A stretch of 64,000 nt of DNA from Helianthus annuus (Eukaryota > Streptophyta > Magnoliopsida > Asterales > Asteraceae). The notes beneath the pieces were generated by a model, which was given only the letters and a program-made list of their open reading frames with translations, searched no databases and was not told the origin of the DNA. Shown piece by piece: positions 45,801 through 57,711 of this stretch; position 1 is the stretch's first letter; every line of letters begins with the position of its first letter. A program made the translations under genes and the position numbers. The stretch is taken from the NCBI RefSeq assembly GCF_002127325.2, contig NC_035447.2, positions 26,179,762-26,243,761 of the forward strand. The letters are read 5' to 3'.

Positions 45801-47454
45801 GCAGTCCATACTGGGTATCTCCCTGAATGGTAAGTGATTCACCAGACGGAGTCTTGATCACCACTTGCTTCTTATTACAGACAATTTGGGCCTGGTTATA
45901 AGATAACCAGTCCATACCCAAAACTATGTCGAAACCAGCTAACTTCAAAGGAAGTAGGGTCAAGGGAAAAGAGTGGTCCTTAATAGATATGGAACATCCC
46001 TCTAAAATGGTTGAGGCGGTTTCTAAGGTGCCATCAGCTAGTTCCACCTCATATTTCACACTTAAGGTCTTAACAGGTAAATTCAGCAATGTGCAAAACT
46101 TATTGTCTACAAAAGATTTATCAGCTCCTGAATCAAATAGTACTCTTGCATAGACATCATTTATGAGAAAGGTACCTGTGATCACGTTATCATCTTGCAC
46201 TGCTTCCTTTGCATCCATCCTGAAGACTCTAGCATTAGTCTTCTTTCCTTCATCTGCTTTCTTGGCATACTTTGGGCAGTTTGTCTTAATGTGCCCCTTC
46301 TCGTTGCAATTGTAGCATGTTGCATCCTTTATTTTCTTACACTCAAGGGTTTTATGTTCCGTGGACTTGCAAATCCCACAACGACCTGCCTGAGATTGGG
46401 ATTTGGAGTCAAGTCTGCATTTCCCATAATGGTATTTCTGGCAAGTCTTACACTTGGGCTTATCCCTAGACTGATGCCCATCTTTCCTTGAACCAGACCC
46501 CTTCTTGTGGTCGTTGTTCCCTTGGTGCTTCTTGTTTGATCGACAAGAGTTGTCGTCATCGTCATTCTTCCTCTTCTCGGCATCCTTGTTCCTCAGCGAT
46601 CTCAGCCTGACCGCATCCAGAGTGAGGGATAAGGATATATCAGCTACTGACCTGAATGTAGCTGGCCGATAGGCTTTCACACTAGCCTTGATTTCTGGGG
46701 CCAAACCCCCAATGAAACGTGCGATCCTCTTGGGTTCCGGGGTCACCAGGTATGGAACCAATCTGGACAGGTTGTTGAAACTTGTGAGGTACGCCTGGCA
46801 ATCCAGGTTCTTCATGACCAGAGATAGAAAATCAGACTCTATCTTTTCAACCTCGTGCTGAGGGCAGTAATTTTCTTTGATAAGAGCAACAAATTGCTCC
46901 CAAGACATGTTGTACAAAGCAACTTTTCCAGAGGCTTGGATCAATGACCTCCACCAGGCCAAGGCCTCACCCTTGAATGATTGTGACACGAACTTCACAA
47001 CATCCTTTTCAGCACACCCGCTGATATCAACCACCGTGTCCATCTCATCTAACCATGTCATGCAGTCTACCGCTCCTTTCTCCCCTGTAAAATCCCGGGG
47101 CTTGCATGAAACGAAGTACTTGTAGGAGCAACCCTTATCACGGGGTCCTTGGTTCATCACAACCCTTTGAGATGGAACACTATGGTGGTTCGAAGAGTGA
47201 CGATCATCATCATCTTTCTTTGGTTGTTCCTTCTTGGAGGGAGGCTTGCTATGTGCCTCGGAATGAGTCTTGGGCTTTGAATGCGGTGCGGATCGGGTCC
47301 TACTTCGAGTCCCGCTCGACTCACTGTATTGCCTATCCAAGGCTTTCGTAACAGCATTGTCAATCAACGCTTGCAGTTCCGCACCCGCTATATTAATACG
47401 AACTTCATTCTCATTCTCCTTGGGATGACTATTAGTCTCATCCGAGTCAGCCAT
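42877..47454 (-). pseudogene. Element B gag-pol, broken
   Basis: The ATG is at 47454. Gag carries two CCHC knuckles ([14 protein letters not shown] and [14 protein letters not shown]). The protease has [10 protein letters not shown]. Reverse transcriptase has [14 protein letters not shown] and [10 protein letters not shown]. RNase H begins [14 protein letters not shown]. Integrase has a zinc-binding region ([15 protein letters not shown]), the DDE core ([19 protein letters not shown]), the GPF motif and a C-terminal chromodomain-like KVKWDARRGPEYTW. A frameshift near 44600-44608 gives TAA in RNase H. The next segment has an in-frame TGA at 44445-44447, and a one-base loss near 43300 shifts the frame back. 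The order matches element A, and this copy is not functional. Confidence 0.9.
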
Positions 47455-48169
47455 TGAAATCTTGAGCTGTTACATAAGATAATGACAGAAGTTTTATTTG
47501 GGAGTTTATTTATGGAATTGTCTTTTATGGCAATTCATTAACCATGGTAAACATATACCATATTTGGTTAATTTTTTACTCACGTTTAATTAGGATTCGA
47601 ATATAACTTATCCTAATTACAACAATATTGTTAGTGGCACAAAAGCCTAGTCACAAGGACGTTTTATATTATAGGCCAGGATTTCAGAGAATCAAGGCAT
47701 GAAGGTCTGAACATAGTTCTTTTACCTTTTCTAACAGGGAGTCATAGACTACAACTGTCTTTTGTCTTATATGACAATGAGTATGGCCCGTAGGCACTAC
47801 ATCACTAATGGATGCTTGATAAGTGATCATCTTACTTGATGATTTAAACCCATGATTTATAAATCATTAATTTAGGTTTTGGAATCCTTAGAAGGATCCT
47901 TGTGTAAATGACACGTATGATTTTAACGAATCACGTCTGCCAGAAGTGTTAACATGTTTACAGAGGTTAACCGGAATCTGAATCTTTTAATCAGGTCTTA
48001 CCATCTTGGCCGGGTCTTATAATGACACCAGGCTAGGTTACACCATTAAGATTCTTTATTTAATAACTGGTAGGCAGATTAATTTAAAAAGGAATGATTT
48101 TTGATTTATTTATTTCATCTAATAGTGCATATAATGACAAAATGAAATTTATAAACGTAACATTCCAAT

Positions 48170-48414
48170 ACATATAAAAAGATTACACACTGCCCTAAAC
48201 GGGACTTTTTAAATAGACAAAATACCTACGCAGAGGTTAATACAGAAAAACAAGTCCACGCAGGGACCAAATACAAGGATAGAGGTCCACACAGGGACTG
48301 AAAGATAAGTCCACGCCGGGACTGAGAGGCAAAGTCCACGCAGGGACTAAATATAGGATAAATGTCCACACAGGGACTTGATTGAAATAGGAAATACAAT
48401 AGTACATAAAGAGA
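48170..48414. repeat. Five spaced GTCCACGCAGGGAC motifs
   Basis: Copies at about 48254, 48285, 48309, 48333 and 48363 read GTCCACGCAGGGAC, GTCCACACAGGGAC or GTCCACGCCGGGAC. Each is a mini-hairpin (GTCC/GGAC, two extended to AGTCC/GGACT). They lie just 3' of the extra ORF in element B, on the path to gag. Confidence 0.75.
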
Positions 48415-49659
48415 CTAATGATCTCGCTTCTTCTTCCCTTTTAACAGGTTTGCTAGGCCTTTGAGGAATCCACGATTGTTCTTACGTTCTTGCTCAAAAT
48501 CTCGTTCCACCCTGTTTAAACGGTGGAGGATTTCTTCCTGCTCTGGTGGGGAAAAACGTGGCTGCTACGATGGTTGCTGAACCGGAGGTCTAGCAGGTGC
48601 TGGATACCCATGAGCTGAGTATCCCAATCCCCAAGGATTTCCATAAGGTCCTTCAGGATGGAGGGCGTTGTAGTTGGCCGCTACTAAGTATGGGTCGGCG
48701 TCAGCGTAATTATAGTGAGTGTGAGTCGGTAGCTCAAACGAGTTATACGCTGTGGAACTGGCGTATGTAGGTATCGGGTTATCATAGCTGAATGGTGGCG
48801 GAGGTGGTGCAACAGGTGCAGAATTCACCTCTGCAGGGTGGTTCAAAGGTTCACCCATTTGTGGGTCTTCTGGCAGTGGCGGAAAATGACTTCCACTTGA
48901 GTGGCGAGGGGTGCTAAAGTGAAAATCCCCTCCTCGTGTGGACATCCGCGCGCCTGATCTTCTACGCCTTGGCGGATCTGGAGGTGCTTGATGATCTGGT
49001 GGCGGTGGAGGCGGTGGCGTGACTGCCACGAAATGCGGATCCTTGGAGGGATCCTGTTGCTGCTGGTGCTGCTGGTGAGGTGAAGAATGGTGAGAGGGTG
49101 TAAAGTACCACTCACACTGGTTGAACCTTGCTTGGAAACTGTCTGGACCCTGATAGGGTGTTCCATGGAAGGATAACCCATCAGAGATCTCGATTGGATG
49201 GTTGGGGGTACCTCTTGCAGGCTCGATGGGATCCGTATCCTCGTCCATGTCCATCGCATTGTCTTTGGAGAAATGGTCCTCTGGTCCTAAAGGATTAAAA
49301 CCTATTGGTTCTTGGACAAAGTTTGCCGGGTTGAATCGGCCCTGAAAGACAGGAGTAGGGTCGCCAAAGGAATGGTGCGAAAGGGATCGCTGGAGAGGTA
49401 TATATGAAGGTTGAGGGTTGTCGGGCTCGTTTTCCGAATTCGGCCCAAAAGAGTGACGGTGTGAAGGTGTCGAACTGTGTGAGGTAGACCGTCTAGCGGG
49501 CTCAAAGAGGTTCCTCCTATTCCTCCGAGGTTCCTCACTCCTTGTACTGGAAGGAGCTCGCATGTGTAAAGGTCCAGCCTCGTGATCATTGTGGGTAGTG
49601 ATCGGCCCTTTGCCTCTTCCTCCTCTTCTGATTGCTGGTGGCATATTTCCTGCTTTCAT
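48415..49659 (-). CDS. Extra proline-rich ORF of element B with leaky-type stop
   Basis: This is an additional sense ORF between the primer-binding site and gag. It encodes 364 residues (49659 to TAG at 48565-48567), followed in frame by 50 codons to a second stop at 48415. The N-terminus is Arg-rich (IRRGGRGKGP). The middle has Ser/His, poly-Gln and poly-Pro runs, and the C-terminus is Tyr/Pro-rich. The extension is a charged amphipathic tail (EQEEILHRLNRVERDFEQER then GLANLLKGKKKR). After TAG come CAG CCA, fitting the CARYYA readthrough consensus of plant viruses. No known domain is recognised. The composition is coding-like and the frame is open in an element whose pol is broken. Function, possibly RNA-binding or accessory, is only a guess. 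Confidence 0.65.
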
Positions 49660-49802
49660 AAATTTTAAATCAACAATAAACAGTAAAGGATAAACTAAAG
49701 CAACAATTTGGGATTGTCCTACGTTCTTGTCTAGACTCGATTATGTGTGATTGTGTCATTGAGATTAAACACATAAGGAGAGTGTTTAATTCACTCAACG
49801 TT

Positions 49803-49815
49803 GGCTCTGATACCA
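49803..49815 (-). promoter_or_regulatory. Element B primer-binding site
   Basis: TGGTATCAGAGCC on the minus strand is complementary to the initiator tRNA-Met 3' end. It lies just inside the 5' LTR. Confidence 0.9.
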
Positions 49816-52236
49816 ACCTGTCACACCCCGATTTCCACACGTTTCACCGGTGGGCCCGGTGGGGGACTATCGTGACGTAGTTGGCAACAATATAGTCAAA
49901 CAACACAATATATAAATGCACAGCGGAAGCAAAAGATAGATATATTTCAACTGAATATAATTGTAATATCGTGTATCACAAATAGTCGTAATAATCCACA
50001 GGGGATCAAAAATAAATAGGAATATAATGTTCAACAGTTTGACGTCCAAGCTTGCGAGACTTATTGAGGACGCTAGGAGAAAGCCAGCCTATTTTGTTTA
50101 GTACCTACAGTTAACCTTTTTGGGAAAAATACGTCAGTTTACACTGGTAAATACATTCAACCGACACTTTTGTGAAAGGTTTAATAAAATTGATTTGAAT
50201 GCACGTGGCACAAACTTTTATAACTTGGGATAATTATTTTAATATAATACTTGTAAACGAATTACATGTTTCTTTGCGTTCAGTAGCCCGTTCCGTAGAC
50301 CGGGTTAAAGACTAATAGACACACCACAGGTATAATGCCCACAAGGTTAATCCTTAAGTGAGATACCATTTTTCATATGCAGCTGTCAGGTGTACGCCTA
50401 CACCCCGTGCTTAGGTCGTGGCCATCTCGTAAGATGATACCAGGGATATCCGGGACATGGTCATTAACCCCCCAAAGGCTTTAAGCAAACAAATCAAATT
50501 TCTAACGGGTCATATTGATAATACTTAACCACTAATCGATTAAGGTCAATTGCCCGACCAAGCGGTATTTTATATACCGTACCCCAAGCCCGTATAGGGA
50601 AATAAGTTAAAAGTATTTACCTTTGCAAGTATAATTCACAAACAGCTAACGCAAGTAGCTTTTACCGGGTCTCCTATTCTGGAACTAAGGTTTATAATAA
50701 CCTATTAGAATCCTAACGGGTCTTTTAATTTAGCCTTAGCTTAGACCGGTTAGTTTTAACAAAAGATACGGTTCGAACGCACGATTAAGTGAAGACCGGA
50801 ATAAAATGTGATTTAGACCCGACAAGTTTGAAGACTTGTTTAATATGGGTAATCCAACCACATTCTGGATTTTGAGATAAAAACGACAAGGTTTTACCCG
50901 TTACGGCTAATTTATGTAAACTAGCTACATAAACCGAACCGAACGCGTAAATGGCGTAACGGGTAACCATGAGAGTCCTACACAGGTTTCCTAAGTTAAT
51001 ATGCTTTAAAGAGGTTGTGATATCAGTAGGATACCTTCCATTATGCCCATAACGAGTTAAATCCCAATATACGCCCCGTAGGGGTATTTTGGTCATTTTA
51101 AAGATTATAAAAGAGATTTCCGGGTTATACAGGAAATCTGAGTTTTCTGACCAGGTTATAAAGTTCAAAATACTTTATTTATTATTTAAAATCAGTAGCA
51201 ATTGGATTCGAGTCAAAATACCATGTAGAACTCTTTTTATGTCCGAAAAGGGCATATTCGGTATTTACCGAATCAAGGCCATAACCGTAGGTTATGAGCA
51301 GGTTAAAAATAATTAAAAATCTTTAAAAATCTCAAAATATTATTTTACATCTGTGTGTAAAAGGTTTGGTGTCGAAATTCGGGTTTAGATAGGCTTTATG
51401 CTAAATGCGCCGTTTAATTACTAAAGTTTTCTTAATTGCGCTATTTAGCATAACTCCTATTCTGGACCTCGGATTGACATGAAATTTTAGGGACATGTTT
51501 ATAAATCAGTAACTAAGGTTATTGTCCTTTCACATATCCAAAATTCTCGTTTTAAGGTCAAAAGGGCATTATGGTCAACTTTAAGCATATAACGGAAATG
51601 TGCAAAAGATTCGGACAAACAACGAACCAGCCACAGAGGGTTATACCATCATGTAACCTGGTCCTAAGAGAGTCCTAAGGCATATCTAAATCATACCAAA
51701 GCGGGTCAGAACTGAAGTCAAAGCAAAAGTCAAAGTTTTGCGACTTTCGCTTCCGAACCGGGTCAAAACAGAAAATGGTCGGATCAAACAAGCTTAGACC
51801 AGTTATAATACTTATTATCAAGTTATATTAGTGATAAAATAGGTTACATGTCATCTACATTGTTAATTATGCATTAAATCGAAAATTAGTTTTTCTTTTG
51901 ACTTTTTCTAAGCAACTATGACCTGACATTTGGACTAGTTAGACTGGGAATCAGAGGGTGCCCTTTTAAGGGTTTAATGCCCACATAATTACCAACATAT
52001 AACTACCTTTGATTCGATTAATCACTGGACCATTTGTGATTTATCGTTAAGTCAATCGTTAATTGCGACGGTTTGACTTCTAAGCTATAACCAAGCAAAA
52101 ACGTAACTAAGAAAGGTTAAGCACACTTACTGAAGTCCTATGCACGACCAGAGATGAGTAGAGAGAACACTTGAGCTCCAGAAATGATCAAAAGTGAAGG
52201 AAATGAGGTGTGGTTACAATGTGTGCATACAAGGCC

Positions 52237-52244
52237 TTTATATA
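52237..52244 (-). promoter_or_regulatory. TATA box of element B 5' LTR
   Basis: TATATAAA on the minus strand corresponds to 41924-41931 in the other LTR. Element C is inserted about 80 bp upstream of it, at 52324, so the upstream U3 has been displaced by at least 11.6 kb. Confidence 0.7.
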
Positions 52245-53625
52245 GTAAGTTAGACACCTTAGATCATTGCCACACAAGTCTACAATGGATCCCTGATCAT
52301 CAACAAGTGTCCCTGAGTCCTAGTGATGTGTGCTAAACAGACTATAAAAATTAACTAAATTAGACTCTCTAAGCTAGACACTAAAAAGCTTTAATTCTAG
52401 ACTCGACCTAAAACCACACAATCGGCAAGTGTACCGATCAATGTAGTATAACCTAGGAAGTCCGGATATCGAACCATGAGACTCTATTTATCACGTAGAT
52501 TAGACTCTGACTAGACGCTGACAGACACGACTTAACTTGTTTAATTGTTTGGGGGGGGGGTTACGAAAAATCCAGGAAATCTAAATTAAACTACTAAATT
52601 AAACTAGAACTAGACTAAAGACGAATAAGGACTGAGGACTTTTCTTATATGAGAACGAGACCACCTAGACAAGAATCCTGGATTGTTTTTAAGAGATTAC
52701 CCATTAAGTTAAGTGCACGAGTTATGGAACCGGGATCTTAAAGTACTAAACCTATTAAGAACCATCGAGGCCCCTCGACCCTTCTCAAGGAGAAACCTGT
52801 GGAGCTACCTAGGCCGTTAATCCTACCGGTTATTAGACGCCTTTCCAGTTGTCTAATTATTGTGTAAGTACCCTAATGTTGACCTATTCTTTTCCAATCC
52901 TAGGTCTAGGGTAGTTTGGAGTAATTAATTTGACTTGATAGACTAATAAGACCGACAGGTAAACCAAGACATGACCTTTTCCAAGGACTATCTAAAGCAA
53001 TTCGCCGGGTAAGACCTACCAATAGCCCCTCACTTCCCAGGTATTAGGACTAGCAGAACACTAAGACTTAGCAAATTATTACCAATTACTTCTAGGGTTT
53101 ATTGGCCAATTCTCCCTAAAGAGTTAAGGTTTTCTAACGTGATATAGACACTCACCGAAATCCTAAACCCTAATATGACTCTATGTTGTGATATAGACCG
53201 TCACTAAGAATCATATGATGCAAATAATAACAATAAACCGAATCAAAGCACGCATATACATCAAATCATTAAACCAAACCGTTTACTAAACACAATTAGT
53301 CCATAAAAATCATGCAATTAATAAAACCGGTAAAAACTTTATTTTAATCCATTCATCAAGTCTAGGCGGTTAATAAATCTAGCCGAGCATGTTAAAACGT
53401 GAAAACAATTCAAAGATGTTCAACAAAGAATTCATCATAACAAGTTTCGTAAGAAAAGTCAAGAACAAAGAACTAGAAACCCCGATTAGATCTTCAAGCC
53501 TTCTTCCCCGAACTCGTGCCGATGATTCCTAGGCTTCAAAATCTCCAAAAACGCTCCAATATTGCTCAACAATCGCCCAAGAAGTCCCCAAAGTCGAATT
53601 AGGGTTTTTTTTCCATTTAAAGATG

Positions 53626-53633
53626 ATTATATA
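53626..53633 (-). promoter_or_regulatory. TATA box in element C 3' LTR (also 61980-61987)
   Basis: TATATAAT on the minus strand is followed by an AACCCTAATTC-type leader. About 40 bp upstream in element sense is a perfect 22-bp palindrome centred on GAACGTTC (53675-53696; copy at 62029-62050). GGGGTGCCA motifs follow. Confidence 0.5.
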
Positions 53634-54480
53634 TGACTTTTCCTAAAAAACCCTTATTAAATTCGTAATAATTGCCAGCCAGAACGTTCTGGCTGGGCGC
53701 CACAAAATCAGGGACTGGGTGGTGGGGTGCCACCTTGTTTTTCAGCTCATGTACTAACTTCAGACTCTCGCCAGGTGCCAGAAACTTGCTTAGTGGGTGA
53801 TGGGGTGCCAGAGAGTGATTTTTCAGCTTTTAAACTCTATTTCAACTCCTCGACCTTTCCAACATGCTTCAAGACTTGACACTTCAATATTTTAACTCGT
53901 TTTACTCGGTTTCTCGCATATTTGAGCATCAAGACCTGCGAAACACAATTTGATCAATAGTATACATATTCTAACGAAAATCAAAACTAAATATAACAAA
54001 AACTATACAAACTGTACACGAATAAAAGATGTATTTTTGCAATACATCAAACATCCCCACACTTACTCTTTTTTCGTCCACGAAAAAGAATTATGCAACG
54101 GAATCATAGACAAATATTCACTCGGGTCAAAAGCATAGGTATATTTAATTAAAACCAAGACTTGCGTTAGTTGCGATTGCGAATATACTTGTCCTCTTAA
54201 ACCCGAATCCAATCCTAAGCCCTTATCATGTGAATTTAATTTAAGTGCGGTCAGTCTACCTAGGGTCTCACGCTAGAATTTACAGTCTACCTACTCCCGC
54301 CTCAAGCTTATAGGACTAAAGGAGCGATCACTGGACCAATTCCCAACCGTCTTATATCAAAACCATAAGAGTTTACAATCATATTTTTTTTCTTTTTTCC
54401 ATTTTTTCATTTTTTTTTCTATTTTTGCTTTGTTTTTTTTTCTTTTTCTTTCTCGTGAGTCTAGACGATGCTTTCCCTAA

Positions 54481-54625
54481 CCAAGAGGTATTCCGGCTGT
54501 AGAGTCGCTATCCCCAACCACAGATTACTTAGGTTTCGGTACTTTTAATCGGCAATTCGATTTCACACATCCTAGAGGCATTCCGGCTGTAGAGTCGCTA
54601 TCCCCAACTCGGATTACATAGACCT
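54481..54625. repeat. Duplicated 32-bp core in element C LTR
   Basis: ATTCCGGCTGTAGAGTCGCT, followed by ATCCCCAAC, occurs twice about 85 bp apart. It occurs again twice in the second LTR near 62846 and 62930. This is a local tandem duplication that predates the insertion. Confidence 0.75.
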
Positions 54626-56686
54626 GTGTTACTTTCATTTAGTTTCTAGCTCACTTTTTATTCTTTTTTTTTCATGATCACAAACTCTAACGATTTTAAT
54701 TTATAACGGTGCCCCTTATACTATTATCGGCGGTTTTAGTTTCCCATATTTCTCAGGCGAAAACCCACTGGCAGACCGACAATTAAGGTATATTAACTCA
54801 AAGGGACTTAAAACCAAACCAGGGCCTATCCATATATCCCTAACTAGACGCAAGCTTGATTTATTATAATCTCATATTATTATTATTCGACCCCGAGCAA
54901 AAATTTATCTTTTCTATCATTTTCCGTTCGAAAATGCAAACTTCTTTTATTTCAAAAGACATTTTCTGGTTTTTCAATTTTTTTGGATTTTTCAATTTTT
55001 TGTATTTTTAACAATTTAGACTCGATATTTACATGTATCCCATCCCCACACTTAGAGATTGCATTGTCCCTAATGGAAGAACGAAAATAGGACTCAACAA
55101 CTTCCTACAAATAAAACTGCAACGAAATAAATAAAAAAATGAACAACAAAATGGGAAACGACTTAGCTGAGCATGTGAGACTGTCAAAGTGCCAGTCGTT
55201 TCCACATAAGCCCTCCAATTCGAAACGCGCTCAGCAAACAACTCCTACCCTCGGACACGCGAACGAAAGCGGCTACAACAATCACCCTAATCAAGCAAAC
55301 ACCAAACACTAGCAAAAGATAATATGTAATATCACGCTCAACAACCATCCACAAGTGTATCAACCAACCCCAAAACCCATCCAACCTGTTTAAAATATTA
55401 GTACAGACCAAGATATGATGAAAACAGCATAAAAGAAAAATAATATAACAAAACGGTATGCTCGATCACTGCTCTATCATCCTCAAACCACACCATCTAC
55501 TCCTCATCTCAAACCCTGCTCCACGATAACTGACCACTCTCAGTGGTAAATCAGCCGGCTGCTCCTAAACAGCCCCCTGAGATCTCGTGGAAGCACCTCA
55601 CCTGCGTTTGGTGCCTGACGAGGAACCTTCACCTGACATCCTGTAAAAATAGTTCAAAAACCCGCAAAAACAGGCGAATAGTCAGTAAACACAAACTATT
55701 TTTGTTATTTTTGTGCTTTTTTTATTTTTTTATGTTTTTTTTTAATACTGTACATTCAAACAACGACCGTATAGCATTTCGTTCGCGGCTGTTGTTCGAA
55801 AACAAGTGACTTTATGCAACACAATTACAAACCGACTCCGCCCGAATGGAGATTGAGTACGAGCGAAGCGGTTCGAATATCAAGTGAGCATATCGACACT
55901 ACATGAAACTAGCAAGACTCGAAACACACTTAAAAAGACACAAAGGACCCTAAAGACGCAAAACTCAACTCGACCTAAACTAGACGTAAAATACAAGACT
56001 TACAACCCTACCTCCTCCCGGCACTTTACTTGCCCTCAAGTAAACCCAAGTGCCTACCCAACCGACATCGACTTCCAAACTCGCTTAAATTCAGCCATGA
56101 CATAGTTGAAAACAAATTGTAGCATTGAAAAATACCGCCTAGTTAAAGGAGGTTGCATTCTTTGCAAAACAATCGTTTCAAAAATGCAAGTTTGGTGCTT
56201 TAGACGTCAATGTATCCCAAACCCAACACTAAATTCAGCAAGTCAAACTTCATAACCAACCCGAAAACCATCAATATCCCGAAACCAAACCAATGTCCAA
56301 ACCAATATTGAGTGGTAACCGATGTAAAGTTGAAAACTTTGTATTTTGCATTAGCGAAACGGTTCAAAACAGTGACTAGATCTGATTGTTATGTCAAAAA
56401 TTCACCCAACCGAATCCCTAGACTCAATGTTGGCTAACGGTATACCCAAGACATGATGAATATTGCAATCGAACTCCAAACCGAACCACCCGCAACCTAT
56501 TTTCTGCTCAAAACACCCAAATCATACCCAAAATATACCCAAAACAACTCTTCTATAGCACTGACATGAAGTAACAACTTGACTAAATGAAAACCTAACC
56601 CTAAACTAAAACTAGAACGAAAACTAAACTAAACCAAGCAAAAACAACAATTACTAGACTCAAAATACAAAAATTTTGCAAGAACA

Positions 56687-57711
56687 TTACCTGCGATTTG
56701 GGAGAAAAAAGAAGGTTTGAGAAATTTTTCGGTTGACTTTTAACTCCTCAGTAGACGGCGGTAGTGTAGGGGTGGCTGTGTACGGTGGGCGGCGGTGGAG
56801 AAGAAATTGATGGTGGTCGGCGGCGAATAGCGGGTTAGGGAGGAGGGTTATCGTGGTCGGCGGTTGTAGAGGCGAGGTGAAAGATAGTTGGCCGGCGATG
56901 AAGGGGAGGAGGTGAGAAGAGGGGTGTCGGCAGTTGGAGGTGGGTGAGAGGAGAGGTTTTACGGTGTGAAGGGCAGGAGGTGGTGGGTGGCGGCGATTTA
57001 GGGGGTAAAGTGAAGGGTGAGCGGCAGTAGATGATAAAGGATTAACGGCGGTTGTTGGAGGAGGAGTGGGGTTACGGTGAGAAGGGGAAGGGGAATTGGG
57101 GGTAAAGTGGAGGAGAAGGGGAAAGAGGTTACAGTGGGTGTTCGTAGGGAAGGGGGAATGAGGAGAGGAGAAGAAAAAGGGGTCAACAGGTAAAGTTTTA
57201 GTAGTTAATTTGAACTCTTGTATTGGCTGCAGATGCATTGGGTGGCGGCCCGCCAGAAAGTAGATCAAGTGGGTGGCGGCCGCCACCACGTTACTTACGA
57301 TTTGTTTTTAAAATAATTGGGTTTCAGCTATGGCTTCTGGCGGGTGTCCAGAAAGTTCAGCAAGTGGTGGCGGCCCGCCAAACCGTGACTAATTTTCGAA
57401 TTCTTTTTTTCCTTTTTAAAGTTTACCCCAAATCTCCTTTTCATGCCTTAGAAACAATTTTGATTTTACCGAAACCATCCAAAAACCAACCGAATTTTTG
57501 TTTCTTTTTCTACAACTTAAAACTTACTTGGAACCTTATTCTCCTCGCAAATTCCTGCAAATCCTCGGTGATGCCCTCCTGCAAACGACTCAAAACACAA
57601 ACAAGGACCCGAAAAACTACGAAAAACAACTGTTAGCTACCGAAAATTACAAAAAAATATGAAGATACAAACGCTACAAACTCTACAATTGAATAACAAC
57701 TTCTCACATAC
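56687..57711 (-). other. Element C non-coding stretch between protease ORF and 3' LTR
   Basis: The sequence is GGCGG/CCGCC-rich with GGCGGCCCGCC and GTGGCGGCCGCCAC motifs at 57238-57385. An open frame at 56687-57289 on the minus strand encodes low-complexity Pro/His/Thr sequence and is not called. No polymerase or integrase motif is visible. Part of this may belong to the LTR. Confidence 0.5.

Larger units (their letters stand above)
39542..52323 (-). mobile_element. Element B: Tekay-type chromovirus, 5' LTR interrupted
   Basis: The 3' LTR is 39542-42837 and the internal region 42838-49818. The 5' LTR runs 49819-52323 and then is cut by element C. Its remaining 0.8 kb should lie beyond 64000. 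The primer-binding site TGGTATCAGAGCC (minus, 49803-49815) and a polypurine tract at 42838-42853 (minus) are present. LTRs are about 98-99% alike over the shared part, apart from a roughly 36-bp indel near 50650. Gag-pol is frameshifted. An extra ORF lies between the leader and gag. Confidence 0.92.

Noticed and set aside
56687..57289. 200-codon minus-strand ORF rich in Pro, His and Thr
   Set aside because: It is low-complexity GGCGG/CCGCC-rich DNA inside element C, with no domain and a start inside repeat sequence.
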